Source: Pseudomonas sp. FP1742 (GTDB lineage: Bacteria; Pseudomonadota; Gammaproteobacteria; Pseudomonadales; Pseudomonadaceae). From it: a stretch of DNA of 64,000 bases. The position numbers and the translations under genes were made by a program. The DNA lies in the NCBI RefSeq assembly GCF_030687145.1, contig NZ_CP117460.1:2170001-2234000 (forward strand), given 5' to 3'. Under the pieces are notes generated by a model. The model was not told the origin of the DNA, searched no databases, and was given only the letters and a program-made list of their open reading frames with translations. This document shows, piece by piece, positions 1-8,034 of the stretch. The stretch's first letter is position 1, and the number at the start of each line of letters is the position of its first letter.

Positions 1-1485
1 CTCAACAGCTACTACCAGACCGGCCTGAAAAACCTGCTGGACGTGGCCGTGCTGGAGCACGTGGAAATCCACCGCGAGCTGAAAGTCGGCACGGCGTTTC
101 GCAAGGTCGACGAGATTCCGTTCGACTTCACCCGTCGACGCATGTCGGTGGTGGTGGCCGAGCGTGATCAGCCGCACTTGCTGATCTGCAAAGGTGCGGT
201 GGAGGAAGTGCTGGCGGTGTGCACCCGGGTGCGCCACGGCGATGCCGACGAGGCGCTGAGCGATGAATTGCTGGCGCGGATTCGCCAGGTCACCGCCACC
301 TTCAATGCCGAAGGCCTGCGGGTGGTGGCGGTGGCGGCGCGGCCGATGATCGAGGGCCGCGACACTTACAGTCTGGCCGATGAACAGGCGCTGACGCTGA
401 TCGGTTATGTGGCTTTCCTCGATCCACCGAAGGAAAGCACCGCGCCGGCACTCAAGGCCCTGGCCGCGCACGGTGTGGCGGTGAAAGTGCTGACTGGCGA
501 CAACGAACTGGTGACCGCGAAAATCTGCCGTGAAGTCGGGCTGGAGCAGCAAGGCCTGCTGATGGGCAACGACATCGAACGCATGAGCGACGCCGAGCTG
601 GCGGTGGCGGTGGAGACCACCAACGTCTTCGCCAAACTCACGCCGTCGCACAAGGAACGCATCGTCCGTTTGCTCAAGGGTAACGGTCATGTGGTCGGCT
701 TCATGGGCGACGGCATCAACGATGCGCCGGCCCTGCGCACCGCCGACATCGGTATTTCTGTGGACAGCGCGGTGGACATCGCCAAGGAAGCGGCGGACAT
801 CATCCTCCTGGAAAAGAGCCTGATGGTGCTGGAGGAGGGCGTGCTGGAAGGGCGACGGACCTTCGCCAACATGCTCAAGTACATCAAAATGACCGCCAGC
901 TCGAACTTCGGCAACGTGTTCTCGGTGCTGGTGGCCAGTGCGTTCATTCCGTTCCTGCCGATGCTGCCGATGCACCTGCTGGTGCAGAACCTGCTCTACG
1001 ACATTTCGCAGATCGCCATCCCGTTCGATAACGTCGATGAAGACATGCTGAAACAGCCCCAACGCTGGCAGCCAGCGGACGTCGGACGCTTCATGCTGTT
1101 TTTCGGCCCGATCAGTTCGATCTTCGACATCAGCACCTTTGCGTTGATGTGGTACGTGTTCGATGCCAACACCCCGGACCACCAGACCCTGTTCCAGTCC
1201 GGCTGGTTCGTGGTCGGGTTGCTGACCCAGACACTGATCGTGCACATGATCCGCACGCCGAAGGTGCCGTTCCTGCAAAGCCGCGCCGCCATGCCGCTGC
1301 TGGTGATGACCGGGGTGATCATGGCCGTGGGGATTTTCCTGCCGATGGGGCCGCTGGCGCATTACTTCAAACTGCAGGCGCTGCCGTCGCTGTATTTCGT
1401 GTTCCTGCCGGTGATTCTGCTGGCGTACATGGCACTGACCCAGGCGGTGAAAGGTTTCTATATTCGGCGGTTTGGCTGGCAGTAA
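1..1485 (+). CDS. mgtA: Magnesium-translocating P-type ATPase, C-terminal part (cut by window edge)
   Basis: The reading frame is open from base 1, so this is the last 494 residues of a protein of roughly 900. It carries the late P-type ATPase signatures TGDNELVTAK and GDGINDAPALR of the hydrolytic domain, followed by hydrophobic segments ending the membrane domain. The FDFTRRRMSVVV stretch is typical of the MgtA/MgtB nucleotide-binding domain. The family imports Mg2+ across the inner membrane using ATP. The phosphorylated Asp (DKTGT motif) lies upstream of the window. A GTG at 43 is in frame but is internal, because the protein-like sequence continues before it. The family assignment is firm; mgtA against mgtB cannot be settled from this fragment. 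Confidence 0.93.
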   Translation, partial: LNSYYQTGLKNLLDVAVLEHVEIHRELKVGTAFRKVDEIPFDFTRRRMSVVVAERDQPHLLICKGAVEEVLAVCTRVRHGDADEALSDELLARIRQVTATFNAEGLRVVAVAARPMIEGRDTYSLADEQALTLIGYVAFLDPPKESTAPALKALAAHGVAVKVLTGDNELVTAKICREVGLEQQGLLMGNDIERMSDAELAVAVETTNVFAKLTPSHKERIVRLLKGNGHVVGFMGDGINDAPALRTADIGISVDSAVDIAKEAADIILLEKSLMVLEEGVLEGRRTFANMLKYIKMTASSNFGNVFSVLVASAFIPFLPMLPMHLLVQNLLYDISQIAIPFDNVDEDMLKQPQRWQPADVGRFMLFFGPISSIFDISTFALMWYVFDANTPDHQTLFQSGWFVVGLLTQTLIVHMIRTPKVPFLQSRAAMPLLVMTGVIMAVGIFLPMGPLAHYFKLQALPSLYFVFLPVILLAYMALTQAVKGFYIRRFGWQ

Positions 1486-1512
1486 TGCTGCCAGCTCCTC
1501 GGGCCTGATTTT
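1475..1512 (+). terminator. Probable rho-independent terminator of mgtA
   Basis: A perfect 8-bp stem, GCTGGCAG and CTGCCAGC, encloses TAATG and includes the mgtA stop codon. A run of five T begins 13 bases after the stem, which is further away than ideal, so termination strength is uncertain. Confidence 0.5.
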
Positions 1513-1531
1513 TAAGAGAGGCACTTAACTT

Positions 1532-1545
1532 TAGGAAAAGTCCTA
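1532..1545. promoter_or_regulatory. Inverted repeat resembling a BvgA/RcsB (NarL-family) operator
   Basis: TAGGA-AAAG-TCCTA is a perfect 5-bp inverted repeat 66 bases before the start of the pseudo-receiver gene. It resembles the RcsB box (TAAGAATATTCCTA) and contains one exact inverse of the BvgA heptad TTTCCTA. The response regulator encoded next, at 2129, belongs to the same DNA-binding family, so autoregulation is plausible. This is inference from motif likeness only. Confidence 0.4.
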
Positions 1546-1611
1546 CAGAAAGTACGACATGTCTTCCGTAGCCTTGCTTCCCCACGAATCCGCACCCCCA
1601 GGGGACCTGTT

Positions 1612-1986
1612 TTGCCAAATAAAGCCTTGCGCATTCTGATCGCCGACGAACAGCATTTTCACCGGATGAGAACCGAGCGGTTGTTCAACCAGCTCGGTTA
1701 TTACCGAGTGGCGCCGGTGCAAAGTCTTGCCGACATGCTGAATCTGGTCGAGTACGGATGCGAGCCGTTCGACCTGGTGATCATCAATGCCTCTCTGGCG
1801 GCAGGGGCATTGGATCTGTCCGGGTTCTTGCGCGATAACCGCCAGGTTCACCACGCCTTGATCTACGACGACGACGCGCTGCCGGATTTAGCCGCCATTC
1901 GACGGCTGATGGAGCTCATCGATCCGCCTGAGTATGAAGCTGCATCGCCACTGGATCAGGCGCGGAATCGACAACGGATCGGTTGA
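1612..1986 (+). CDS. Receiver-like protein lacking the phospho-acceptor Asp
   Basis: A 124-residue stand-alone domain with the shape of a CheY-type receiver: the hydrophobic beta-1 strand ILIADEQ gives the acidic pair (D12, E13), and a second strand, DLVIINAS, sits where receivers carry the phosphorylated Asp. In this protein that position is Asn59. No clear conserved Lys is seen in the last strand. It starts with TTG after an AGGGGA ribosome-binding site and is followed 142 bases later by a NarL-family regulator and a BvgS-like kinase, so it probably modulates that system without being phosphorylated. The receiver-like fold is inferred from pattern only; the function is unknown. Confidence 0.7.
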   Translation: MPNKALRILIADEQHFHRMRTERLFNQLGYYRVAPVQSLADMLNLVEYGCEPFDLVIINASLAAGALDLSGFLRDNRQVHHALIYDDDALPDLAAIRRLMELIDPPEYEAASPLDQARNRQRIG

Positions 1987-2128
1987 GTCCAGGGTTACCG
2001 TTCGTCGGTACTATCATTTCTGATAGGTACATTTCTCCTGCTTTACGTGCAAAAGTCATTGCGCAGCCGCTGCGTCTATCCCGGCGGTTACCGGCGGGCA
2101 ATCGTTGAGTTTTTGCAAAGGAATTGCC

Positions 2129-2755
2129 ATGAAGAAAGCGCTGATTGTGGACGATCATCCGGTGGTACGTGCCGCAGTCACACTTGTACTGGAGCGGGAA
2201 GGCTTCAAACTCATTTTTGAGGCGTCCAGTGTTGGCGAGGCCTTATCGATACTTCGTGAGCATGCAGTCGATCTGGTGATACTGGATCTGGTTATGCCCG
2301 GTGGCGATGGGCTGGAGCTGCTGGACCGGATCAGGGCCAATGGTTGGCTATGTCTGGTACTGGTTTTCACTTCCCTGGATCCGCTGTTTTTTCAAGAGCG
2401 TTGCATGCGCGCCGGGGCCATGGCGTATGTCGCCAAGACCAATGTCCTGAGTCAATTGCAAAAAGCCGTGCACGCCGTCATGGCCGGTTACACCTTTTTC
2501 GCGCGGTTGCCTGCGGGATCGCAGGACCCCCGGCAACGCAGCGAAAAAGAGATGATCGATAAACTTTCCAACCGCGAGCTGACAATCCTGCGGTATTTGG
2601 CCCAGGGCATGAGCAACAAGGCGATCGCCGAACGTATGCACCTGAGTCACAAGACCGTCAGCACCTACAAGACCCGCTTGATCGAAAAACTGGGCGTGAA
2701 CGCTGCGGTACACCTGCGCGATTTCGCCAAGCGTAATCTTCTGATCTCTGAGTGA
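2129..2755 (+). CDS. NarL/FixJ-family response regulator (BvgA/EvgA-like)
   Basis: The 208-residue protein has an N-terminal receiver (D8/D9 acidic pair, phospho-acceptor Asp53 in ILDLVMP) and a C-terminal LuxR-type helix-turn-helix (LSNRELTILRYLAQGMSNKAI...). It should be phosphorylated by the hybrid kinase encoded next and then bind DNA as a dimer. The ATG at 2129 is preferred over the in-frame start at 2105 because AAAGGA lies just upstream and the receiver begins immediately. Its stop overlaps the GTG start of the kinase by four bases, showing a translationally coupled pair. The architecture matches BvgA/EvgA; the target genes are unknown. Confidence 0.9.
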   Translation: MKKALIVDDHPVVRAAVTLVLEREGFKLIFEASSVGEALSILREHAVDLVILDLVMPGGDGLELLDRIRANGWLCLVLVFTSLDPLFFQERCMRAGAMAYVAKTNVLSQLQKAVHAVMAGYTFFARLPAGSQDPRQRSEKEMIDKLSNRELTILRYLAQGMSNKAIAERMHLSHKTVSTYKTRLIEKLGVNAAVHLRDFAKRNLLISE

Positions 2756-5700
2756 ACTCGACCGTGCGCATCTTCCAGTGGGGCTTGATGCTATGTCTTG
2801 TATCGCAGGCCCTGGTCGCGGTAGCCGACGAGCCTAAGCCATTGCGCCTGCTGGGGCGCTCCACGGTGGAGGGCTATGCCGTCCAGCTGGGTATGGATGA
2901 TCGCAATTGGCTGGTCAGCAAAAGGGTGTTGCGCGTCGGAGTAACGGGGCCGGACTACCCGCCCTTCGAATTGACGCGCAATCACGATGAGCTGGAGGGC
3001 ATTACCGCCGATTACGTCGAGTTGCTTGCGCAACTGCTGCACGTCAACGTCGAGGTGCTGCGCTATGGCACACGCGAGTCGGCGATGGAGGCACTCAAAC
3101 GCAAAGACCTGGATCTGCTGGGAACCTCCAACAGCTTCGAGGCCGCCGATCCCGAACTGAATCGAACCAGCGCCTATGCCGAAGATCAGCCGATGCTGGT
3201 CACCAGACTGGACGAGCGCATGCCCGAGGATCTGGAGGGTAAACGCATCGCCATGGTCGCCGACTATCTGCCGGAGCAGACCGTCAAAGCCTTCTATCCC
3301 AAGGCTGATCTGCAACGTTACCCGTCGGCGCTCGATGCACTCGGAGCCGTGGCATACAGGCAGGATGATGTGTATCTCGGCGACCTTATCAGTGCCAATT
3401 ACCTGATCAACAACAACTACCACAATAACGTTCAGTTGATGGGGCCATCCGGCCTTGACGCCAACCCGTTCGGTTTCGCATTGGTGCGGGACAATACGCG
3501 CCTGAAAAACATCGTCGACCAGGCACTGGCGGCGATCCCGATGGAGCAACGCTCTGCCATCGAGCAACGATGGAGTGCCGGCCGCGCCAATCGACTGGGT
3601 CTGCAGCGGGTGAGTCTGAGCGCCAGTGAACAGCACTGGCGGGATCAGCATCCGACGGTGAGGGTCGGAGTGGTCGGGGATTTTGCGCCTTTGACTTTCT
3701 ATGATGCCGAAAGGCGATTCAGCGGGTTGACCGCGCAATTGTTGACGCTGATCAGCCAGCGTAGCGGTTTGAACTTTGACGTGCAGCGGGGCCAATCCCT
3801 GGACGAGCAGATCCAGCGACTCAAGGCTGGCGAGATCGACATATTGCCGGCGCTCATCCCCACGACTGAAGGTGTGGCCGGGCTGCGTTTTACCAGCCCT
3901 TACGTCACCAATCCATACACGCTGGTCAGTGCAGTCACCCCCGGCAGCCCGAGAACTCTGGATGATCTGGCCGGCAAACGCCTGGCGATTTATCACAGTC
4001 ATCCCATGCGCGCATTCATTCTTGCCAGGGCACCGCAGGTGCGGATGCTGGATGTGCAAAGCCCGGCCCAAGGCCTGGAAATGGTCATGAAGGGGGAAGC
4101 CGATGCCGCGCTCAGTTCATTGTTCATGACCCGCTACCTGATTGCCCGGTATTACAGCGGGCGTCTGCGCATCAGCAGTACCGTGGGCGATGAACCGGCA
4201 CGCATCGCTCTGGCGACCGGAAGTGATGCGCTGGAGCTGCACTCGATACTGAACAAGGCATTGCTGAGCATCTCGCCCCAGGAGATGGACGATCTGGTGG
4301 CCCGCTGGAGCAATGACGTGGTGGTGGATGACAGCTATTGGTTGCGTCATCGCCAAGGCATTGTTCAAGCGTTTGCCGTGGCGGGAGCCTTGCTGTTGCT
4401 CGCCTTGGGCTGGATCGCCTGGCAGCGTCGGCAGATCCGCCAGCGCCAGCAATGGTTGCGGCAATTGCAGGACGCCAAGGCTGAGGCGGAGGATGCCAAT
4501 GGCGCCAAAACCACTTTTCTGGCAACCATGAGCCACGAGCTACGCACACCGTTGTACGCCCTGATCGGCATGCTCGAACTGGCCTTGAAGCGTGCGGACG
4601 AGGGCGTCACCGACCGTAGCGCCATTGAGGTGGCGTCCAGCGCCGCACAACAATTGCTGGCGCTGATCGGCGACATTCTGGATATCGCGCGGATCGAGTC
4701 AGGGCATTTATCCCTGACCCCTGAGCGCGCCAATCTGCGGGGGCTGGTGGAGTCGGTGTGTCGGGTTTTCGAAGGCCTTGCGCGGCAGAAAGAGCTGGCG
4801 TGGCGAATCTATCTGGACGAACACAGTGACTGTGATGTGTTGATCGATCCCACCCGCTTCAAACAGGTGCTGTCCAATCTGCTGAGCAATGCCATCAAGT
4901 TCACCCATGAGGGTGAAGTGAGCCTGACGCTGCGAGTGGCGGCCGTCATGTCAGGACATCTGGCGGTCAGCGTGCACATTGAAGACACCGGCATTGGCAT
5001 CAGCACCGTCGACCGACGGCGGTTGTTCAGCCCGTTCATCCAGGCCGATAACGGCCGACAGTCAGCCCGAAGCGGCTCTGGCCTGGGGTTGGTGATCAGC
5101 CGCACGCTGTGCGAAATGATGGGCGGGCGGTTGCAACTCGACAGCGTCCTTGGACAAGGCACGCGAGTGGACATTGACCTTGAGCTGACCGCCTTGTCAC
5201 CGTTACCTTCCAGTGGCGGGGTGGATAGCGGGTTGCAGGCGCCGACACGGCCACTGACTATTCTGGTGGTCGATGATCACCCGGCCAATCGACTGTTGCT
5301 TTCACGGCAATTGAGCCACTTGGGGCATTGTGTTCTGGAGGCCGAAGAGGGCGCACGGGCGCTTAAGCTGTGGCGCAAACATGAGTTCGATCTGGTGGTT
5401 ACCGACTGCAATATGCCCAGACTCAGCGGTTATGAACTGGCGGGTGCAATACGCGATGAGGAGCGCGCCCAGGGATTGCCGCCGACGTTGATTCTGGGGT
5501 TTACCGCCAATGCACGGCCCGAGGAGAAGGCCCGCTGCCTGGAGGCGGGCATGGACGATTGCTTGTTCAAACCCATCCTGCTGGCGGATTTGCACGCTTG
5601 GCTGGCGTCCAGGTTTTTGAACCAGGCGCCAGAACCTGTCGCAGAACCCTCAACGCCGGAGATGGACTTGAGTGGCCTGGAGCAATACGTCGGTGCGGAC

Positions 5701-5982
5701 CGCACGTTGATTGATCGCCTAGTGCGCGAACTGACGGTGACCAACCGGGTGGATCGGGATGATCTGCTCCAGGCGCACGCCAATGGCAATCACCGTGTGC
5801 TGCGCGACCTGGCGCACCGCATCAAGGGCGGTGCGCGCATGGTTCGGGCGCAGCGTTTGATCGAGGGCTGCGAGCAGCTGGAGCTCGTCATCAACGGGGG
5901 AGATCCGGAGCTGCTCAAGGAAGCCGTCGATCAATTGCAGCGCGCGATGTCATCGCTGGAAGAACACTTGAAACAAGGCTGA
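2752..5982 (+). CDS. BvgS/EvgS-type hybrid sensor histidine kinase
   Basis: A 1076-residue multidomain sensor. A signal peptide (about residues 1-25) precedes two periplasmic solute-binding-like (Venus flytrap) domains (about 55-280 and 300-520), one membrane helix (about 538-557), a histidine kinase core with His595 in SHELRTP and an HATPase domain, a receiver with Asp885 in VTDCNMP, and a C-terminal HPt domain with His1022 in AHRIKGG. There is no PAS domain between membrane and kinase, as in EvgS rather than BvgS. Signal should flow His-Asp-His-Asp to the regulator encoded just upstream, which overlaps it by four bases. The tandem flytrap domains suggest a small-molecule ligand; which one cannot be told. 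Confidence 0.93.
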   Translation: MNSTVRIFQWGLMLCLVSQALVAVADEPKPLRLLGRSTVEGYAVQLGMDDRNWLVSKRVLRVGVTGPDYPPFELTRNHDELEGITADYVELLAQLLHVNVEVLRYGTRESAMEALKRKDLDLLGTSNSFEAADPELNRTSAYAEDQPMLVTRLDERMPEDLEGKRIAMVADYLPEQTVKAFYPKADLQRYPSALDALGAVAYRQDDVYLGDLISANYLINNNYHNNVQLMGPSGLDANPFGFALVRDNTRLKNIVDQALAAIPMEQRSAIEQRWSAGRANRLGLQRVSLSASEQHWRDQHPTVRVGVVGDFAPLTFYDAERRFSGLTAQLLTLISQRSGLNFDVQRGQSLDEQIQRLKAGEIDILPALIPTTEGVAGLRFTSPYVTNPYTLVSAVTPGSPRTLDDLAGKRLAIYHSHPMRAFILARAPQVRMLDVQSPAQGLEMVMKGEADAALSSLFMTRYLIARYYSGRLRISSTVGDEPARIALATGSDALELHSILNKALLSISPQEMDDLVARWSNDVVVDDSYWLRHRQGIVQAFAVAGALLLLALGWIAWQRRQIRQRQQWLRQLQDAKAEAEDANGAKTTFLATMSHELRTPLYALIGMLELALKRADEGVTDRSAIEVASSAAQQLLALIGDILDIARIESGHLSLTPERANLRGLVESVCRVFEGLARQKELAWRIYLDEHSDCDVLIDPTRFKQVLSNLLSNAIKFTHEGEVSLTLRVAAVMSGHLAVSVHIEDTGIGISTVDRRRLFSPFIQADNGRQSARSGSGLGLVISRTLCEMMGGRLQLDSVLGQGTRVDIDLELTALSPLPSSGGVDSGLQAPTRPLTILVVDDHPANRLLLSRQLSHLGHCVLEAEEGARALKLWRKHEFDLVVTDCNMPRLSGYELAGAIRDEERAQGLPPTLILGFTANARPEEKARCLEAGMDDCLFKPILLADLHAWLASRFLNQAPEPVAEPSTPEMDLSGLEQYVGADRTLIDRLVRELTVTNRVDRDDLLQAHANGNHRVLRDLAHRIKGGARMVRAQRLIEGCEQLELVINGGDPELLKEAVDQLQRAMSSLEEHLKQG

Positions 5983-5985
5983 AAC

Positions 5986-6789
5986 TCAATCCCACTGTGG
6001 TGCAATGCCGTTGGGGCTGGTCAGCCGCTGGCCGCGATCCAGGCCTGCGATCAGCGCCATGTCGGCGTCGCTCAGGGTCAGGGCGCAGGCTTGCAGATTG
6101 CTTTGCAGGTTGGCGCGTTTGGTGGAAGAGGGGATCACCGCGTACCCCAGTTGCATGGCCCAGGCCAGGGTAACTTGGGCCGGTGTTGCCTGCAGGCGAT
6201 CGGCGATCTGCTGGATGAGCGGATCTTTCAGCACTTCGCCATAGGCCAGGGTCATGTAAGAGGTGATCTGGATGCCCTGGCTTTGCGCAAATTCGACGAC
6301 CTTGCGGTTTTGCAGGTACGGGTGCAGCTCGATCTGGTTGGTGGCGATGTTCTCGGCGCCGACCGCAGCGATGGCTTGCTTCATCAGGTCGACCGTGAAG
6401 TTGGACACGCCGATCCGACGGGTCAGGCCCAGTCGTTTGGCCTCGAGCAGCGCCCCCATGAACTCTTCGACCGGCACCTGATCTTCCGGCGATGGCCAGT
6501 GGATCAGCGTCAGGTCCAGATAGTCGGTTTGCAGCTTATCCAGGCTCTCTTTGAGGCTGTCGATCAACCGGTCTTTGGCAAAATTGGCGACCCAGATTTT
6601 GCTGGTGATGAACAGCTCTTCACGGGCAATGCCGCTGGCAGCGATAGCCTGGCCAACCTCGGCTTCGTTTTCGTAGATTTGCGCGGTGTCGATGACCCGG
6701 TAACCCAGTTCAAGACCGGTGCTTACCGAATCGATGACCACTTGGCCTTGCAGGCGAAACGTACCAAGACCGAATGCGGGAATAGACAT
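5986..6789 (-). CDS. dkgB: Aldo/keto reductase, 2,5-diketo-D-gluconate reductase B type
   Basis: The protein has 267 residues and reads closely along E. coli DkgB from the N-terminal [11 protein letters not shown] to the C-terminal end PQWD. It shows the aldo-keto reductase signature region ([14 protein letters not shown]), with the conserved Asp and Tyr, and the [10 protein letters not shown] cofactor loop. It should reduce carbonyls (2,5-diketogluconate, methylglyoxal and similar) with NADPH in the cytoplasm. The ATG at 6789 was chosen over an upstream start because a GGAG site precedes it and family homology begins there. It converges with the hybrid kinase gene (3 bp gap) and diverges from pirin across a palindromic region. 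Confidence 0.88.
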   Translation of the reverse strand: MSIPAFGLGTFRLQGQVVIDSVSTGLELGYRVIDTAQIYENEAEVGQAIAASGIAREELFITSKIWVANFAKDRLIDSLKESLDKLQTDYLDLTLIHWPSPEDQVPVEEFMGALLEAKRLGLTRRIGVSNFTVDLMKQAIAAVGAENIATNQIELHPYLQNRKVVEFAQSQGIQITSYMTLAYGEVLKDPLIQQIADRLQATPAQVTLAWAMQLGYAVIPSSTKRANLQSNLQACALTLSDADMALIAGLDRGQRLTSPNGIAPQWD

Positions 6790-6902
6790 CAATGACTCCA
6801 GGGGTTGCAGTGGGAATGGGCGGGAGTATCCCCGGCTGCACCCTTGAGAAAAACCGCTGGTTTGGCAAAGCACTGTTTACCGCAAGTCATGAATGGGCTG
6901 TT

Positions 6903-6922
6903 GGAAGATCAAAAAATCTTCC
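6903..6922. promoter_or_regulatory. Inverted repeat 1 in the dkgB-pirin divergent promoter region
   Basis: GGAAGAT and ATCTTCC form a perfect 7-bp inverted repeat around six bases. It lies between two divergent genes, directly beside the larger palindrome at 6925, and is not followed by a T-run, so an operator is more likely than a terminator. Confidence 0.45.
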
Positions 6923-6924
6923 TC

Positions 6925-6948
6925 CATCGTTCTCCAGATAGAACGATG
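6925..6948. promoter_or_regulatory. Inverted repeat 2 (LysR/TetR-like operator) between dkgB and pirin
   Basis: CATCGTTC and GAACGATG are perfect 8-bp arms around an 8-bp centre. The layout fits a dimeric repressor or a LysR-type T-N11-A site. It lies about 97 bases upstream of the pirin start and about 147 from dkgB. No regulator gene is adjacent. Confidence 0.6.
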
Positions 6949-7032
6949 AGGCTGATTTTTGCAGTCTAGTGCACCAAAGGTCACGGTTTTAAGCTTTATC
7001 CATCGCGTCACACAACAGATTCAGAGGCAAAG

Positions 7033-7899
7033 ATGAAAAACATCATCGGTATCTACACCAGTCCACGACCTCATTGGGTCGGCGACGGTTTTCCGGTTCG
7101 CACGCTGTTTTCCTACGACAACCTGGGCAAACACATCAGCCCGTTCCTGCTGCTGGATCACGCAGGTCCCGCCGAATTCACTCCGACCACCGAGCGTCGT
7201 GGCGTGGGTCAGCATCCGCACCGCGGGTTCGAGACCGTGACGATCGTCTACAAGGGCGAACTGGAGCACCGTGACTCCACCGGCAGCGGCGGCAAGATCG
7301 GCCCCGGCGATGTGCAATGGATGACCGCGGCCTCGGGGATCATTCATGAGGAGTTTCACTCCGAAGGTTTCGCCAAAACCGGCGGCACCCTGGAAATGGT
7401 GCAGCTGTGGGTCAACTTGCCGGCCAGGGACAAGATGGCCGAGCCCGGTTACCAGACGATTCTCGACGGCGACATTGCGCGTATCCCGCTGAAAGACAAT
7501 GCCGGCAGCCTGCGCTTGATCTCCGGTGAGTTCGACGGCCACAAAGGCCCGGCGCGGACCTTCACGCCGATCGACGTGTGGGATGTGCGCTTGAACGCCG
7601 GCAAGTTGCTGACCCTGGATCTGCATGAAGGACGCAACACCGCACTGGTGGTGCTGCGCGGTACGGTTCAGGTCAATGGTCAGGAACTGGTGCGTGACGG
7701 GCAGTTGGCATTGTTCGAACGCAACGGTGATCAGCTCAGCCTCGAAGCCGACAACGATGCAGTCGTGCTGCTGCTCAGTGGCGAGCCGATCGACGAGCCC
7801 ATCGTCGGCCACGGCCCGTTTGTAATGAACACCGAGCAGGAAATCCATCAGGCCTTCAGCGACTTCCAGTCGGGCCGGTTCGGCCGGATGAGCGGTTGA
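7033..7899 (+). CDS. Pirin family protein
   Basis: A 288-residue bicupin protein. The N-terminal cupin has the pirin metal ligands His61 and His63 (GQHPHRGFE), His105 and Glu107 (GIIHEEFH), followed by the pirin C-terminal cupin. Bacterial pirins bind Fe or Zn; some degrade quercetin and others act as redox-sensitive partners, so the exact role is open. AGAGG precedes the ATG at 7033. It is transcribed away from dkgB through a promoter region with two inverted repeats, a pattern that suggests control by an electrophile- or quinone-responsive regulator; this last point is inference. Confidence 0.88.
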   Translation: MKNIIGIYTSPRPHWVGDGFPVRTLFSYDNLGKHISPFLLLDHAGPAEFTPTTERRGVGQHPHRGFETVTIVYKGELEHRDSTGSGGKIGPGDVQWMTAASGIIHEEFHSEGFAKTGGTLEMVQLWVNLPARDKMAEPGYQTILDGDIARIPLKDNAGSLRLISGEFDGHKGPARTFTPIDVWDVRLNAGKLLTLDLHEGRNTALVVLRGTVQVNGQELVRDGQLALFERNGDQLSLEADNDAVVLLLSGEPIDEPIVGHGPFVMNTEQEIHQAFSDFQSGRFGRMSG

Positions 7900-7962
7900 A
7901 TTCAACGCAGTAGTGGGTTGCTCTGCAACCTGGTACTCCCACATTGGTTTTGTGGTGTTTTG

Positions 7963-7990
7963 CAGATCGCAGGCTTCGCCAGCTCCTACA
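7963..7990 (+). repeat. Single REP-like element (GATCGCAGGCTTCGCCAGCTCCTACA family)
   Basis: This intergenic copy belongs to a second repeat family of fluorescent pseudomonads, with the same GATCGCAG core and ordered GCT-CCTACA tail. Its inner AGGCTTCGCC can form a short hairpin. The gap 7900-8034 holds nothing else recognised. Confidence 0.55.
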
Positions 7991-8034
7991 ATCTGTGAGA
8001 TCTTCACGCCATTGGCCTTTGTTGGAGTTGCTTG

